Positions 1-6,260 of a stretch of DNA of 11,820 nt are shown here, piece by piece. The stretch is taken from contig LBRX01000029.1 of the NCBI GenBank assembly GCA_000991645.1, positions 1-11,820 on the forward strand, given 5' to 3'. Within the stretch, counting starts at the first letter, position 1, and the number at the start of each line of letters is the position of its first letter. This DNA is from Candidatus Moranbacteria bacterium GW2011_GWE2_36_40. GTDB taxonomy: Bacteria; Patescibacteriota; Minisyncoccia; Moranbacterales; GWC2-37-73. Both the position numbers and the translations under genes were made by a program. The notes below the pieces were generated by a model. That model searched no databases and was not told where the DNA came from. It was given only the letters and a program-made list of their open reading frames with translations.

Positions 1-2
1 GA

Positions 3-97
3 GAGTTGATAAAAATACAATAGAGCTCAATGTATTCGATTGAAATTTATTGTGTTTTTACCAAAATGTAAAATTTTTTAAGTTTGGCAACAGCGCC
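3..97 (+). repeat. Terminal inverted repeat, left copy (probable IS end)
   Basis: This 95-bp stretch is a perfect inverted copy of 11726-11820. Read outward (from 97 down to 3) it starts GGCGCTGTTGCCAAACTT. From memory, IS26 of the IS6 family ends in GGCACTGTTGCAAA, a match at 12 of 14 positions; IS1-family ends (GGTGATGCTGCCAACTT) are a weaker match. Both copies switch from shared to unrelated sequence at the same base, as expected at an insertion sequence boundary. The outer part of the element and any transposase would lie beyond the window. The IS assignment is inference; the repeat itself is certain. Confidence 0.75.
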
Positions 98-105
98 TTC
101 ATACC

Positions 106-133
106 AAAAATCCCCACTTTCGCAGGGATTTTT
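106..133 (-). terminator. Intrinsic terminator after tRNA-Glu
   Basis: A 9-bp perfect stem (AAAAATCCC with GGGATTTTT) encloses a 10-nt loop. It begins 13 nt beyond the 3' end of the tRNA, and the T-rich arm supplies the U tract. The stem is T-rich at both ends, so it could also stop plus-strand transcription. The probable IS boundary lies only 8 bp further on. Confidence 0.7.
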
Positions 134-146
134 GCTTTATTTTTTG

Positions 147-222
147 TATCGCCAAGGGGATTCGAACCCCTGATCTTCAGGATGAGAACCTGATGTCCTG
201 GACCGGGCTAGACGATGGCGAC
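147..222 (-). tRNA. tRNA-Glu (anticodon CUC)
   Basis: The reverse complement folds into a full cloverleaf of 76 nt including the discriminator base A. The acceptor strands GTCGCCA and TGGCGAT pair over 7 bp with a G-U at the first pair. The anticodon stem TCAGG/CCTGA holds the loop TTCTCAT with anticodon CTC, which reads GAG (Glu). The T arm carries GGTTCGAATCC. The 5' region (GCCATCGTCTAGCCCGGTCCAGGACA, read in pieces) is typical of bacterial tRNA-Glu. CCA is not encoded, so it must be added enzymatically. There is no intron. Confidence 0.95.
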
Positions 223-241
223 ATTATTCATCACAACTACT

Positions 242-270
242 AGGATATCAAAAAACAAAAAAACAATCAA
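242..270 (-). promoter_or_regulatory. Likely tRNA-Glu promoter
   Basis: On the minus strand TTGATT (265-270) and TATCCT (242-247) are separated by exactly 17 bp. Each hexamer matches the sigma-70 consensus at 4 of 6 positions. The predicted start would be about 12 nt upstream of the mature tRNA 5' end. The T-rich spacer is low complexity, so the match is moderate. Confidence 0.45.
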
Positions 271-327
271 GGGAACTTAATAAAAAAATCAATCAAGCGC
301 ATATATCCTAAAAATATCAAGACAAAG

Positions 328-399
328 AAAAAACCCCTGGTGTTTTATTTATATTCTCGTTTGAGAAATAAATGCATTTCATTGAAATGCGCCAAGGGT
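328..399 (-). terminator. Branched (three-way) terminator after the 73-aa ORF
   Basis: On the minus strand an outer stem CCCTTGG (392-398) pairs with CCAGGGG (334-340) and is followed at once by six T (333-328). Inside it sit two further hairpins: GCATTTCA/TGAAATGC (374-390) and a second hairpin at about 346-372 with core TTCTC/GAGAA and loop AAAC. The outer stem can extend by one pair into the last base of the TGA stop codon. A terminator with two inner hairpins is unusual; the simpler view is a single stem with a long structured loop. Confidence 0.55.
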
Positions 400-620
400 C
401 ATGTGATCATAAGGATAGAAGGTATGATTGAAGAATGCTCTTTTTTACCAACAACTTCATCGGCATATTTAAGCGACCTTCTAATATCATCTTTGTTTAC
501 ATCAAACAACGAAAATTTTGGATGCCCTAGAAGAAAAATGCGGAAGGCCATTTTTCCGACACCCAATTCCCTTGCCAAATTCTTCGAGAGTCTGAAGAAT
601 TCTCTTCTACTTGTTGTCAT
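399..620 (-). CDS. Small 73-aa protein of unknown function
   Basis: I do not recognise the family. The start at ATG 620 is chosen because AAAGGAGGTGA (626-636), an 11-nt perfect complement of the usual 16S rRNA 3' end, lies 5 nt upstream. The earlier in-frame GTG at 629 sits inside that site and is unlikely. The protein begins MTTSRREFFRL, is rich in Arg, Lys and Phe, has no evident signal peptide, membrane segment or cysteine, and looks mostly helical with a basic N-terminal half. It has its own TTGACT-N17-TATAAT promoter, a leader hairpin, and a structured terminator starting at its TGA stop. The reading frame is open and the expression signals are the best in the window, so I believe it is real. 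Its role is unknown; a small nucleic-acid-binding protein is only a guess. Confidence 0.6.
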   Translation of the reverse strand: MTTSRREFFRLSKNLARELGVGKMAFRIFLLGHPKFSLFDVNKDDIRRSLKYADEVVGKKEHSSIIPSILMIT

Positions 621-625
621 TGTAC

Positions 626-636
626 TCACCTCCTTT
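626..636 (-). promoter_or_regulatory. Full-length Shine-Dalgarno site of the 73-aa ORF
   Basis: AAAGGAGGTGA pairs without mismatch over 11 nt with the canonical anti-Shine-Dalgarno tail. The GGAGG core is 8 nt from ATG 620. No other gene in the window has more than 4-6 nt of complementarity, so this site both fixes the start and suggests high translation. Confidence 0.75.
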
Positions 637-676
637 CTTATGAGATATTTTTTTGTAAAACAACTTCTTTTTTAAC

Positions 677-715
677 AAACAAAAGACAACCTCCACTGGA
701 AACTGTCTTTTGTTT
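677..715 (-). terminator. Leader hairpin: murF terminator or attenuator of the 73-aa ORF
   Basis: A perfect 12-bp stem (AAACAAAAGACA with TGTCTTTTGTTT on the minus strand) encloses a 15-nt loop that contains GTGGAGG. The 3' arm is T-rich (TTTTGTTTGTT). It lies between the promoter at 780-808 and ATG 620, so it is within the leader of the 73-aa ORF. It is also the first strong hairpin downstream of murF. It could end the dcw transcript, attenuate the small gene, or do both. Confidence 0.5.
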
Positions 716-779
716 TCAAAGTACGCACGAGCACAATTTGAATCCACTATTTAATTTTATTCCTCATCCCTATGTCACT

Positions 780-808
780 ATTATACTCCTTTTTTAGTAA
801 AAAGTCAA
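780..808 (-). promoter_or_regulatory. Strong sigma-70-type promoter for the 73-aa ORF
   Basis: TTGACT (803-808) and a perfect TATAAT (780-785) are separated by 17 bp on the minus strand. The start would fall near 773, leaving a leader of about 150 nt that holds the hairpin at 677-715. A perfect DnaA-box 9-mer lies 15 bp upstream of the -35. Confidence 0.75.
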
Positions 809-823
809 TCTACATTGATGACC

Positions 824-832
824 TGTGGATAA
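824..832 (-). promoter_or_regulatory. DnaA-box 9-mer upstream of a promoter
   Basis: TTATCCACA on the minus strand is a perfect match to the DnaA-box consensus. It lies between the murF stop and the promoter of the 73-aa ORF. It is a single box without a DnaA-box cluster, so it is not an origin. Whether DnaA binds is unknown. Confidence 0.35.
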
Positions 833-840
833 CTCAAAAA

Positions 841-2136
841 TCATGGCTTAACAAAAGGTTTTTTTCGCCAATCTTTTGATTGTCTACACAAAGTATTTTC
901 TAATTCTGATGAATTTTCCATGATTTGCTCCACAACCTTCTCCATTCTCATCCCCTGAGATCCTTTGACCAACACAAAATCACCCTCGTTCAAAAGTTCT
1001 TTGATTTTTTTTCCGGCGCTCTCAGAATCGTCAAATTGAAAAATATTTCCAGCAGGATAACCCAGTGCAATAAGCTCTGCAACCGCTGCTTTCATGCGAG
1101 TTCCAACGGCAATGAAAATATCCAATTTGAGTTTAAAGATTTTATGACCAATCTCTCGATGACTTGCCTGACTAAGATCTCCAAGTTCAAGCATATCCCC
1201 AAGAACTGCCATCTTTCTTGTTCCCTTCAAATCTCCAAGCACATCCAAGGCGGCCAAAGTGGACATTGGAGAAGCATTGTATGTATCATCAACAATAAAA
1301 CTTCCATGCAATCCCTTGATCAAATTCATTCTTCCACACGGAGCATGAAAATCTTCAAGGGCCTTGGCGATTTCAACCAAATTAAGTTTAAAAATAATTC
1401 CCGAAGCTATTCCAACCAATGCAGCATAAACATAATGTGCAGCCAAAATATTTTTAAGCCTAATAGGAACATTTTTTCCGTCATAATTCAACTTAAAACT
1501 GATGCCTTCTGGTTTTTCATTTTGATAATTATATATAACATTTGATGCATTTATCTGAGCATTCTCTGCAAGTCCGAATGTTACAGGTTGAGCCAAAGTA
1601 TATTCACTCATTTTGACTGCAAATTCATCATCAGCATTCAAAATAACAAAACCATCTTGTGGAACAGCTTCGACCAAAACTCTTTTTTCTTTTGCAATAT
1701 TTTCCACTGTCTTAAAAAATTCAATATGACTCAAAGAAATATTTGTGACAACACTTACCATGGGCTTTAAAAATGATGTTAGATATTTCATGTCTCCTGG
1801 ACGATCAACGCCAAGCTCCAACACCAAGATTTCAGGATACTTCGAATAAACTATTGTTAAAATCCATTTCAAAAAAACCCAAAGCCATTTGAAGATATTC
1901 CTGCCACCACTTTGAGCTCCAATGATTGTCAAAGGAATTCCAATTTCATTGTTATAATTTTTTTGATTTTCACGAACATCAAACTTAGAGGAAAGCACTG
2001 AAAAAACAGCAGCCTTGGTGGAAGTTTTTCCAACTGACCCTGTTATTGCAACAATTTTCGGCTTGTGTCTTTTCAAAACAGCCACAGCCATCACTCTAAG
2101 TATTTTTTCAAGAAATATTATTTTTTTTGTTTTCAT
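841..2136 (-). CDS. murF: MurF: UDP-MurNAc-tripeptide--D-Ala-D-Ala ligase, N-terminally reduced
   Basis: MurF is the cytoplasmic ATP-dependent ligase that adds D-Ala-D-Ala to UDP-MurNAc-tripeptide, the last cytoplasmic step in building the pentapeptide. The protein has 431 residues. The Mur-ligase P-loop GSVGKTSTK is at 33-41; further on come the NxxxSH-like segment VTNISLSHIEFF, the ILNADDE motif, DDTYNASP and AVLGDMLELG, the hallmarks of the MurF central and C-terminal domains. In E. coli MurF the P-loop sits near residue 110, so the N-terminal domain that contacts UDP-MurNAc is essentially absent here. The C-terminus carries an extra tail ending RKKPFVKP. The start at 2136 is the first ATG after ftsI, with 32 bp between the genes and no clear Shine-Dalgarno. 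It is the last gene of the dcw operon. Other Mur ligases are less likely because of the DTYNASP and GDMLELG motifs. Confidence 0.9.
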   Translation of the reverse strand: MKTKKIIFLEKILRVMAVAVLKRHKPKIVAITGSVGKTSTKAAVFSVLSSKFDVRENQKNYNNEIGIPLTIIGAQSGGRNIFKWLWVFLKWILTIVYSKYPEILVLELGVDRPGDMKYLTSFLKPMVSVVTNISLSHIEFFKTVENIAKEKRVLVEAVPQDGFVILNADDEFAVKMSEYTLAQPVTFGLAENAQINASNVIYNYQNEKPEGISFKLNYDGKNVPIRLKNILAAHYVYAALVGIASGIIFKLNLVEIAKALEDFHAPCGRMNLIKGLHGSFIVDDTYNASPMSTLAALDVLGDLKGTRKMAVLGDMLELGDLSQASHREIGHKIFKLKLDIFIAVGTRMKAAVAELIALGYPAGNIFQFDDSESAGKKIKELLNEGDFVLVKGSQGMRMEKVVEQIMENSSELENTLCRQSKDWRKKPFVKP

Positions 2137-2168
2137 AATGCTGTAAATTTATTTTTTTTTAAAATTCC

Positions 2169-4091
2169 TTAATCCTGAGACGTAATAACTCTTGAATTAT
2201 TTTCTTTCTTCTCATCTTTTTTCTTTTTTTCTTTTTCTCCAGCATATGGAGAAACTTGAACAATCTGCGCTGGTTGCTGTTGAACTGCCAATGGATCAAT
2301 GCCAGCTTGATATGTCTTATACATCGGACTAATTGTTGGATCCTCTGTTGGTTTTACCTTGTAATATTCCAAAAGAAATTTCATCACACTTCCAAACGCA
2401 GGTGCAGCTGAAGATTCAGCCCACTCCACCCCACGGGGATTAACTATTTTTACAATAACAACAAATTGTGGATCATCAATAGGAGCATATCCCGCAAAAG
2501 AACCAACGTTAACGCCCTCTTCATATCCCTTGGACCCAGTTTTTGCTATTTGCGCAGTTCCAGTTTTTCCGCCAACAAGATATCCAGGAACATCAGCGCG
2601 TTTGGAATGACCATTCAAAACAACTGCGCGCAACATTCTCCCCATTTGTTCAGCACTGCTTGCAGAAATGACTTGTCTGACTTCTTGTGGCTGCATCACT
2701 TCTTCACTACCATCTTCAAACAAAAGCTTATCGACAATTTGAGGCTTCATAAGTGTACCATTATTTGCAAGCGCACTATATCCAGCAGCCAACTGGATTG
2801 GAGTTACTGATATACCTTGTCCAAAAGAAGCTGTAAAGAAATTGATTGTAGCTTTTGGATTATTTAAATTACGAGTATTCCCCGGCACCTCCCCAGGAAG
2901 GTCAATATTTGTTTTTTCTCCAAAACCAAATCTTTTCACATAATCAGCAAAATTTTTATTTCCAACCAGCTTTTCGATATAGATAACACCAGTATTGAGT
3001 GATTTTTCCAAGACTTGAGTCATAGTCTGAAGGCCATTAGCTTTCATATCCGAATTATGAATTTCATAGCCAGCTTCTTGAACGACACCAGTATCAACGA
3101 ATGTTGTGTCTGGAGTTATTTTCCCATCATCAATTCCAATAGCTTCAGTGAATGCCTTGAAAACAGATCCTGATTCATATGGCTCACTAACTGCTGGATT
3201 TGTAAAACGAGAAATATCCTCTGTTGAAGAAAAGTCGTTCGGATTAAAAGTTGGCTGATTTGCCAAAGCTAAAATTTTTCCAGTTTTTGGCTCTTGAACA
3301 ATAATTGTTGCACTATCAGCACTAAATTTTTCCATTACCTGTTTCAAAATTTTTTCAACCTCAAATTGCACAGTATGATTAATCGTTAAAATCATATCAG
3401 GACCATTTTCAGCGTTATGAACACTGCGATCACTTATGGCAATCCATCGCCCCCTGGAATCGCCTTCCTGCTTGATCATTCCAGATTTTCCTTGGAGTTT
3501 GTTTTCCCAAAAAGCTTCGAGTCCATACATACCTTTGGATGATTCTCCGTTTGATCCAACAAAACCAACAAGTTGAGCTGCCAATTCACCGCCAGGGTAA
3601 TATCTGAAACTTTCTGGAGACAAATATACTCCCGCTATTTTGGCATCTCTAATTTTTTTTACTTCATCGTCTGAAAGCTTGTGTTTCAAAATTTCAAACA
3701 TATCATCAGGATTGTCCAATTTGCCTTTCAATAATTCTCTATCCATCCCTAAAATCAAAGAAAGTGCATCAACCACGCCAGGCAAATCTTTCATCTCCTT
3801 GGGTACTGCATATGCCATTTGCAATTCTCTATTAACAGCAAGGGGATAATTATGATTTTCATCTTGCAAAAAAATTTCACCACGCTCAGCCTGAAGCTCT
3901 CGACTTTTACTGTGCTGATTTTCAGCCAATGCAACATACGAACCATGTCTAATGACTTGCAAAAAATACAATTTTGCAATAATACTAAGGGCAACAAAAA
4001 GAATAAAAAATGCCAAACCGTTTATTCTCCAGTTTTTTTCTGAAGTCTGTCGGTCTGACATCGAATGTTTTGCTATTTTTATTTTATTCAT
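2169..4091 (-). CDS. ftsI: FtsI/PBP2-type peptidoglycan transpeptidase (class B PBP)
   Basis: This is a class B penicillin-binding protein that cross-links peptide stems at the septum as partner of the FtsW glycosyltransferase. It has 640 residues. A short cytoplasmic N-terminus is followed by a single membrane anchor (about 25-46, GLAFFILFVALSIIAK) and then the dimerisation region with the conserved AERGEIF segment at 68-74. The transpeptidase domain shows all three active-site motifs: S309-V-F-K312 (catalytic Ser and Lys), S364-L-N366 and K509-T-G511; ASFGQG follows at 421-426. The C-terminus has no PASTA domains and ends in a Gln/Pro stretch and a Lys/Glu-rich tail (about 619-630), which should be extracytoplasmic. 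The start at 4091 lacks a good Shine-Dalgarno; an internal Met at 11 is an alternative. It lies 35 bp after ftsL and 32 bp before murF. Position in the dcw operon favours FtsI over an elongation PBP2. Confidence 0.92.
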   Translation of the reverse strand: MNKIKIAKHSMSDRQTSEKNWRINGLAFFILFVALSIIAKLYFLQVIRHGSYVALAENQHSKSRELQAERGEIFLQDENHNYPLAVNRELQMAYAVPKEMKDLPGVVDALSLILGMDRELLKGKLDNPDDMFEILKHKLSDDEVKKIRDAKIAGVYLSPESFRYYPGGELAAQLVGFVGSNGESSKGMYGLEAFWENKLQGKSGMIKQEGDSRGRWIAISDRSVHNAENGPDMILTINHTVQFEVEKILKQVMEKFSADSATIIVQEPKTGKILALANQPTFNPNDFSSTEDISRFTNPAVSEPYESGSVFKAFTEAIGIDDGKITPDTTFVDTGVVQEAGYEIHNSDMKANGLQTMTQVLEKSLNTGVIYIEKLVGNKNFADYVKRFGFGEKTNIDLPGEVPGNTRNLNNPKATINFFTASFGQGISVTPIQLAAGYSALANNGTLMKPQIVDKLLFEDGSEEVMQPQEVRQVISASSAEQMGRMLRAVVLNGHSKRADVPGYLVGGKTGTAQIAKTGSKGYEEGVNVGSFAGYAPIDDPQFVVIVKIVNPRGVEWAESSAAPAFGSVMKFLLEYYKVKPTEDPTISPMYKTYQAGIDPLAVQQQPAQIVQVSPYAGEKEKKKKDEKKENNSRVITSQD

Positions 4092-4126
4092 ATCAGCAAT
4101 TTAGTAATTTCAATCAAATCAGTTCA

Positions 4127-4519
4127 TTATCTGATCACATTTCCATAAGCTACTGATGGACTTTCTTCCAAATATTTTATGTTAGCTGATTGAGCCATGT
4201 TTAGTTGTTTTGAACTTTCTTCAATATTATATAATGATTTCAACTCAGCTTCTCTAATTTTCAAAATTTCATTTTCCTTTTTTTGTTTTACTATTTCTTG
4301 TTCTGCACTGCGGATAGCTATTCCCTTGACTGCAGTTTGATTTACTGAATAAATGTAAAACAATCCTGAAAATAAAGTACACGCAAGCACAACAAAGACG
4401 GGACTGATAAATCCAGCCGAATGATTTTTTGGAGCTAAAATAACCTGCTCCGTTTTTCTTTTTGTTTTTGGTTGCCAGCAGTAAGTTTTTTTTCTGATGA
4501 CAACAGTTCTTTTAGTCAT
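4127..4519 (-). CDS. ftsL: FtsL/DivIC-like septum protein
   Basis: This is a small bitopic membrane protein, 130 aa, of the FtsL/DivIC type, which in other bacteria form a coiled-coil complex that activates FtsW-FtsI at the septum. A basic cytoplasmic N-terminus (1-33, many Lys and Arg) precedes one membrane segment (about 37-57, ending FYIYSVNQTAVKG). A heptad-like Glu/Lys/Leu coiled coil follows (about 68-105). The segment around YNIEESSKQLNMAQ resembles the FtsL region after the coil, 'IEeiAr..LGM'. Sequence conservation in this family is low, so the call rests on topology and on the position between rsmH and ftsI, where ftsL normally lies. ATG 4519 is preceded by a GGGGGG run about 10 nt upstream, which may serve as a ribosome site. 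DivIC is the main alternative. Confidence 0.75.
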   Translation of the reverse strand: MTKRTVVIRKKTYCWQPKTKRKTEQVILAPKNHSAGFISPVFVVLACTLFSGLFYIYSVNQTAVKGIAIRSAEQEIVKQKKENEILKIREAELKSLYNIEESSKQLNMAQSANIKYLEESPSVAYGNVIR

Positions 4520-4574
4520 TTCTCATGGTCCCCCCAGAGAAATAAAAATTACAACACAATTCACAAACATAACC

Positions 4575-5522
4575 TCAAACTTTCTCCACGACTCGCAATT
4601 TTGCACTACGCGATCGTGGATTCTGCAAAATCTCTTGCTCACTAGCCACAATAGGACTGCGAGTAATCAATTTAACAATCGGAACCTCATCACAACGACA
4701 AACCGGAAATTCCGGTGGGCAAATGCATCCCCTTGCATTTTCCCTGAATGTCTCTTTCACAATCACATCTTCTCCTGAATGAAAACTGATCACAGCCAAT
4801 CTTGAACCTGGTTTTAAAATTTCAATTGCCTGGGAAAGAAACGAGCTAAGAGTTTTAAGCTCTTGATTCACTTCTATCCTTAACGCTTGAAATGTTCTTG
4901 TTGCTGGATGTATTTTTTTTCTCCTATAAATGCCGGGAACAGATCTCTCAATAATCTCAACCAAATCAGATGTAAGCGAAAATGGTTTTATATTACGCTC
5001 AGCAATAATGTTTCTTACTATAGAACTTGCATATTTTTCATCCCCAAATTCCCTGAGAATTTTAATCAAATTATGCTCATCATATGTATTAACAACTTCT
5101 GCTGCCGTTATCCCTTTTGACATATCCATTCGCATATCCAAAGGAGAACTACCTTGAAAACTTATACCTCTTTTTTCATCAATAAGTTGATCTGATGAAA
5201 TTCCAAGGTCTGCCAAGATTGCATCGACCGAAAAAATATCAATTGAAGTTAGCCTATCTTTTAGGGCCGAATAATTGTCATGAAACAATTTAATGTTTTC
5301 GTCAGACTTTTCGACGCTACTAACTGCAATCCTTTTTTTAAATCGATCAATTGCATCAATATCGCGATCAAATGCAATGAGTTTTCCTGTTTTTCCAATT
5401 TTCTTAAGAACTTCCAGACTATGCCCACCACCGCCCAATGTTGCATCAACAACAATCATGCCTGGTTTTAACTGCAATGCGTCAACTGTCTCTTTCAGTA
5501 ATACGGTCGTATGAATAGTCAT
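4575..5522 (-). CDS. rsmH: RsmH (MraW): 16S rRNA m4C1402 methyltransferase
   Basis: RsmH methylates N4 of C1402 in 16S rRNA using S-adenosylmethionine, tuning the ribosomal P site. The preferred start is ATG 5522, giving MTIHTTVLLKE (315 aa), because the family begins with 'H.PVLL.E'; an in-frame ATG at 5546 would add eight unsupported residues. The SAM-binding motif DATLGGGGHS is at 26-35. AFDRDIDAI and ILADLGISSDQLI follow, then RGISFQ..SPLDMRMD, TRTFQALRIEVNQEL and VISFHSGED. The usual family form of the last motif is SFHSLED; here Gly replaces Leu. A Cys-rich segment (GCICPPEFPVCRC) near the C-terminus is common in RsmH. It is second in the dcw operon, 137 bp after mraZ and 55 bp before ftsL. 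No clear Shine-Dalgarno is visible. Confidence 0.95.
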   Translation of the reverse strand: MTIHTTVLLKETVDALQLKPGMIVVDATLGGGGHSLEVLKKIGKTGKLIAFDRDIDAIDRFKKRIAVSSVEKSDENIKLFHDNYSALKDRLTSIDIFSVDAILADLGISSDQLIDEKRGISFQGSSPLDMRMDMSKGITAAEVVNTYDEHNLIKILREFGDEKYASSIVRNIIAERNIKPFSLTSDLVEIIERSVPGIYRRKKIHPATRTFQALRIEVNQELKTLSSFLSQAIEILKPGSRLAVISFHSGEDVIVKETFRENARGCICPPEFPVCRCDEVPIVKLITRSPIVASEQEILQNPRSRSAKLRVVEKV

Positions 5523-5526
5523 ATCA

Positions 5527-5658
5527 GAATAATTTCTAATTTTCAATTTCTAATTTCTAAACAATTTTCAATGACTTAATTTCCAAATGTTTGAAAATTG
5601 TATCATTTAAAAATTTAGATTTGTTTGAAAATTATGAATTGAAAATTGAAAATTTCTT
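5527..5658. repeat. AT-rich spacer of reiterated GAAAATT/AATTTTC words
   Basis: The mraZ-rsmH spacer is almost entirely built from copies of AATTTTC, GAAAATT and AATTTCTAA in both orientations. It includes a perfect 11-bp inverted repeat, ACAATTTTCAA (5561-5571) with TTGAAAATTGT (5591-5601), around a 19-nt loop. No convincing promoter or U-tract terminator is visible. It may form RNA structure between the first two cistrons. Confidence 0.5.
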
Positions 5659-5659
5659 A

Positions 5660-6094
5660 TTAGTATATTCCCAACTTTCCCAATTGCTCAGCAATTTCAT
5701 CCGTGTTTTCTTCAGCCTTTGTTTTATATATATTCCATTTCTTTTCATCCCAAATTTCCAAGCGATTGAAAAGTCCAGCCACAGTCACGTTTTTATCTAA
5801 TCCCGCATATTCTTTAAGATACTCTGGCAAAAGCACTCTGCCTTGACTATCCATATCTCCCTCAACCGCACCTGCAAGCATCAAGCGAACAAAACTTCGT
5901 GTTGTCGATTCCCCCATCGGCAATGTTCCAAGTTTTTCCGCCAATTCTTTCCAAACTTTAGCAGGATATACAAACAGACATTTATCCAATCCACGAGTTA
6001 CCACAACTTTCGTTCCAAGTTCTTTGCGAAACTTCGAAGGAAGCGCAAGCCGCTTTTTGGGATCAATATTATGTTGGTATTCTCCAATAAACAT
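5660..6094 (-). CDS. mraZ: MraZ transcriptional regulator of the dcw operon
   Basis: MraZ is an AbrB/SpoVT-fold DNA-binding protein that forms rings and in E. coli represses its own dcw promoter by binding 10-bp-spaced repeats. The chosen start is ATG 6094, giving MFIGEYQHNIDPKKRLALPSK, the family's canonical N-terminus, and 144 residues, the usual length. Longer readings would run back into the promoter. Two swapped-hairpin repeats are visible, the first with DPKKRLALPSKFR and the second with DSQGRVLLPEYLKEYAGL, each followed by a VxGxxxRLEIW-like strand (VTVAGLFNRLEIWDEKKW). There is no Shine-Dalgarno; instead the 3' arm of a long stem-loop ends two nucleotides before the ATG. It is the first gene of the dcw operon, and the boxes just downstream of its promoter suggest autoregulation. 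Confidence 0.95.
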   Translation of the reverse strand: MFIGEYQHNIDPKKRLALPSKFRKELGTKVVVTRGLDKCLFVYPAKVWKELAEKLGTLPMGESTTRSFVRLMLAGAVEGDMDSQGRVLLPEYLKEYAGLDKNVTVAGLFNRLEIWDEKKWNIYKTKAEENTDEIAEQLGKLGIY

Positions 6095-6096
6095 AA

Positions 6097-6215
6097 CCGA
6101 TACGAAATTACAAATTAACACGAATCTACAAACAAATACTGGCATTAAATATTTTATTACAAAACCACGTTTTTTATTTTCGTAGATTCGAATATTTTTC
6201 GTAGTTTCGTATCGG
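6097..6215 (-). repeat. Long inverted repeat in the mraZ leader
   Basis: Arms at 6097-6129 and 6182-6215 enclose a 52-nt loop. The perfect segments are CCGATACGAAA/TTTCGTATCGG (11 bp) at the base and CGAATCTAC/GTAGATTCG (9 bp) inside, with partial pairing between them. On the mRNA the 3' arm ends two bases before the mraZ ATG. It could mask the initiation region, or it may be a MITE-like insertion; similar CGAATCTACGAA words are, from memory, scattered in Parcubacteria spacers. Confidence 0.75.
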
Positions 6216-6225
6216 ACATGAAATT

Positions 6226-6251
6226 CCACACATTTCCCCACTCAGCCACAC
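6226..6251 (-). promoter_or_regulatory. MraZ operator: three GTGNGG boxes with 10-bp period
   Basis: On the minus strand GTGTGG (6246-6251), GTGGGG (6236-6241) and GTGTGG (6226-6231) occur exactly 10 bp apart. A fourth GTGTGG (6269-6274) lies in the promoter spacer. In E. coli MraZ binds three TGGGN repeats separated by 5 bp, which is the same 10-bp period. The array starts about 3 nt after the predicted transcription start, as expected for a repressor site. Confidence 0.75.
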
Positions 6252-6260
6252 TGTAATGTA

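Noticed and set aside
340..675. Plus-strand 111-aa frame opposite the 73-aa gene
   Set aside because: It has no ribosome site or promoter, it overlaps the terminator and the anti-Shine-Dalgarno complement, and the minus strand has full expression signals.
824..832. Replication origin near murF
   Set aside because: There is only one DnaA box here, no cluster, no dnaA or dnaN gene and no AT-rich unwinding block associated with it.
925..1545. Plus-strand 206-aa open frame
   Set aside because: It is antisense to the conserved murF coding region, rich in His, Asn and Ile, and has no recognisable domain; a shadow frame.
6095..6241. Longer mraZ reading frame starting at 6241 (193 aa)
   Set aside because: The extra 49 residues would be encoded by the operator and the inverted repeat. 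The family start MFIGEY is at 6094.
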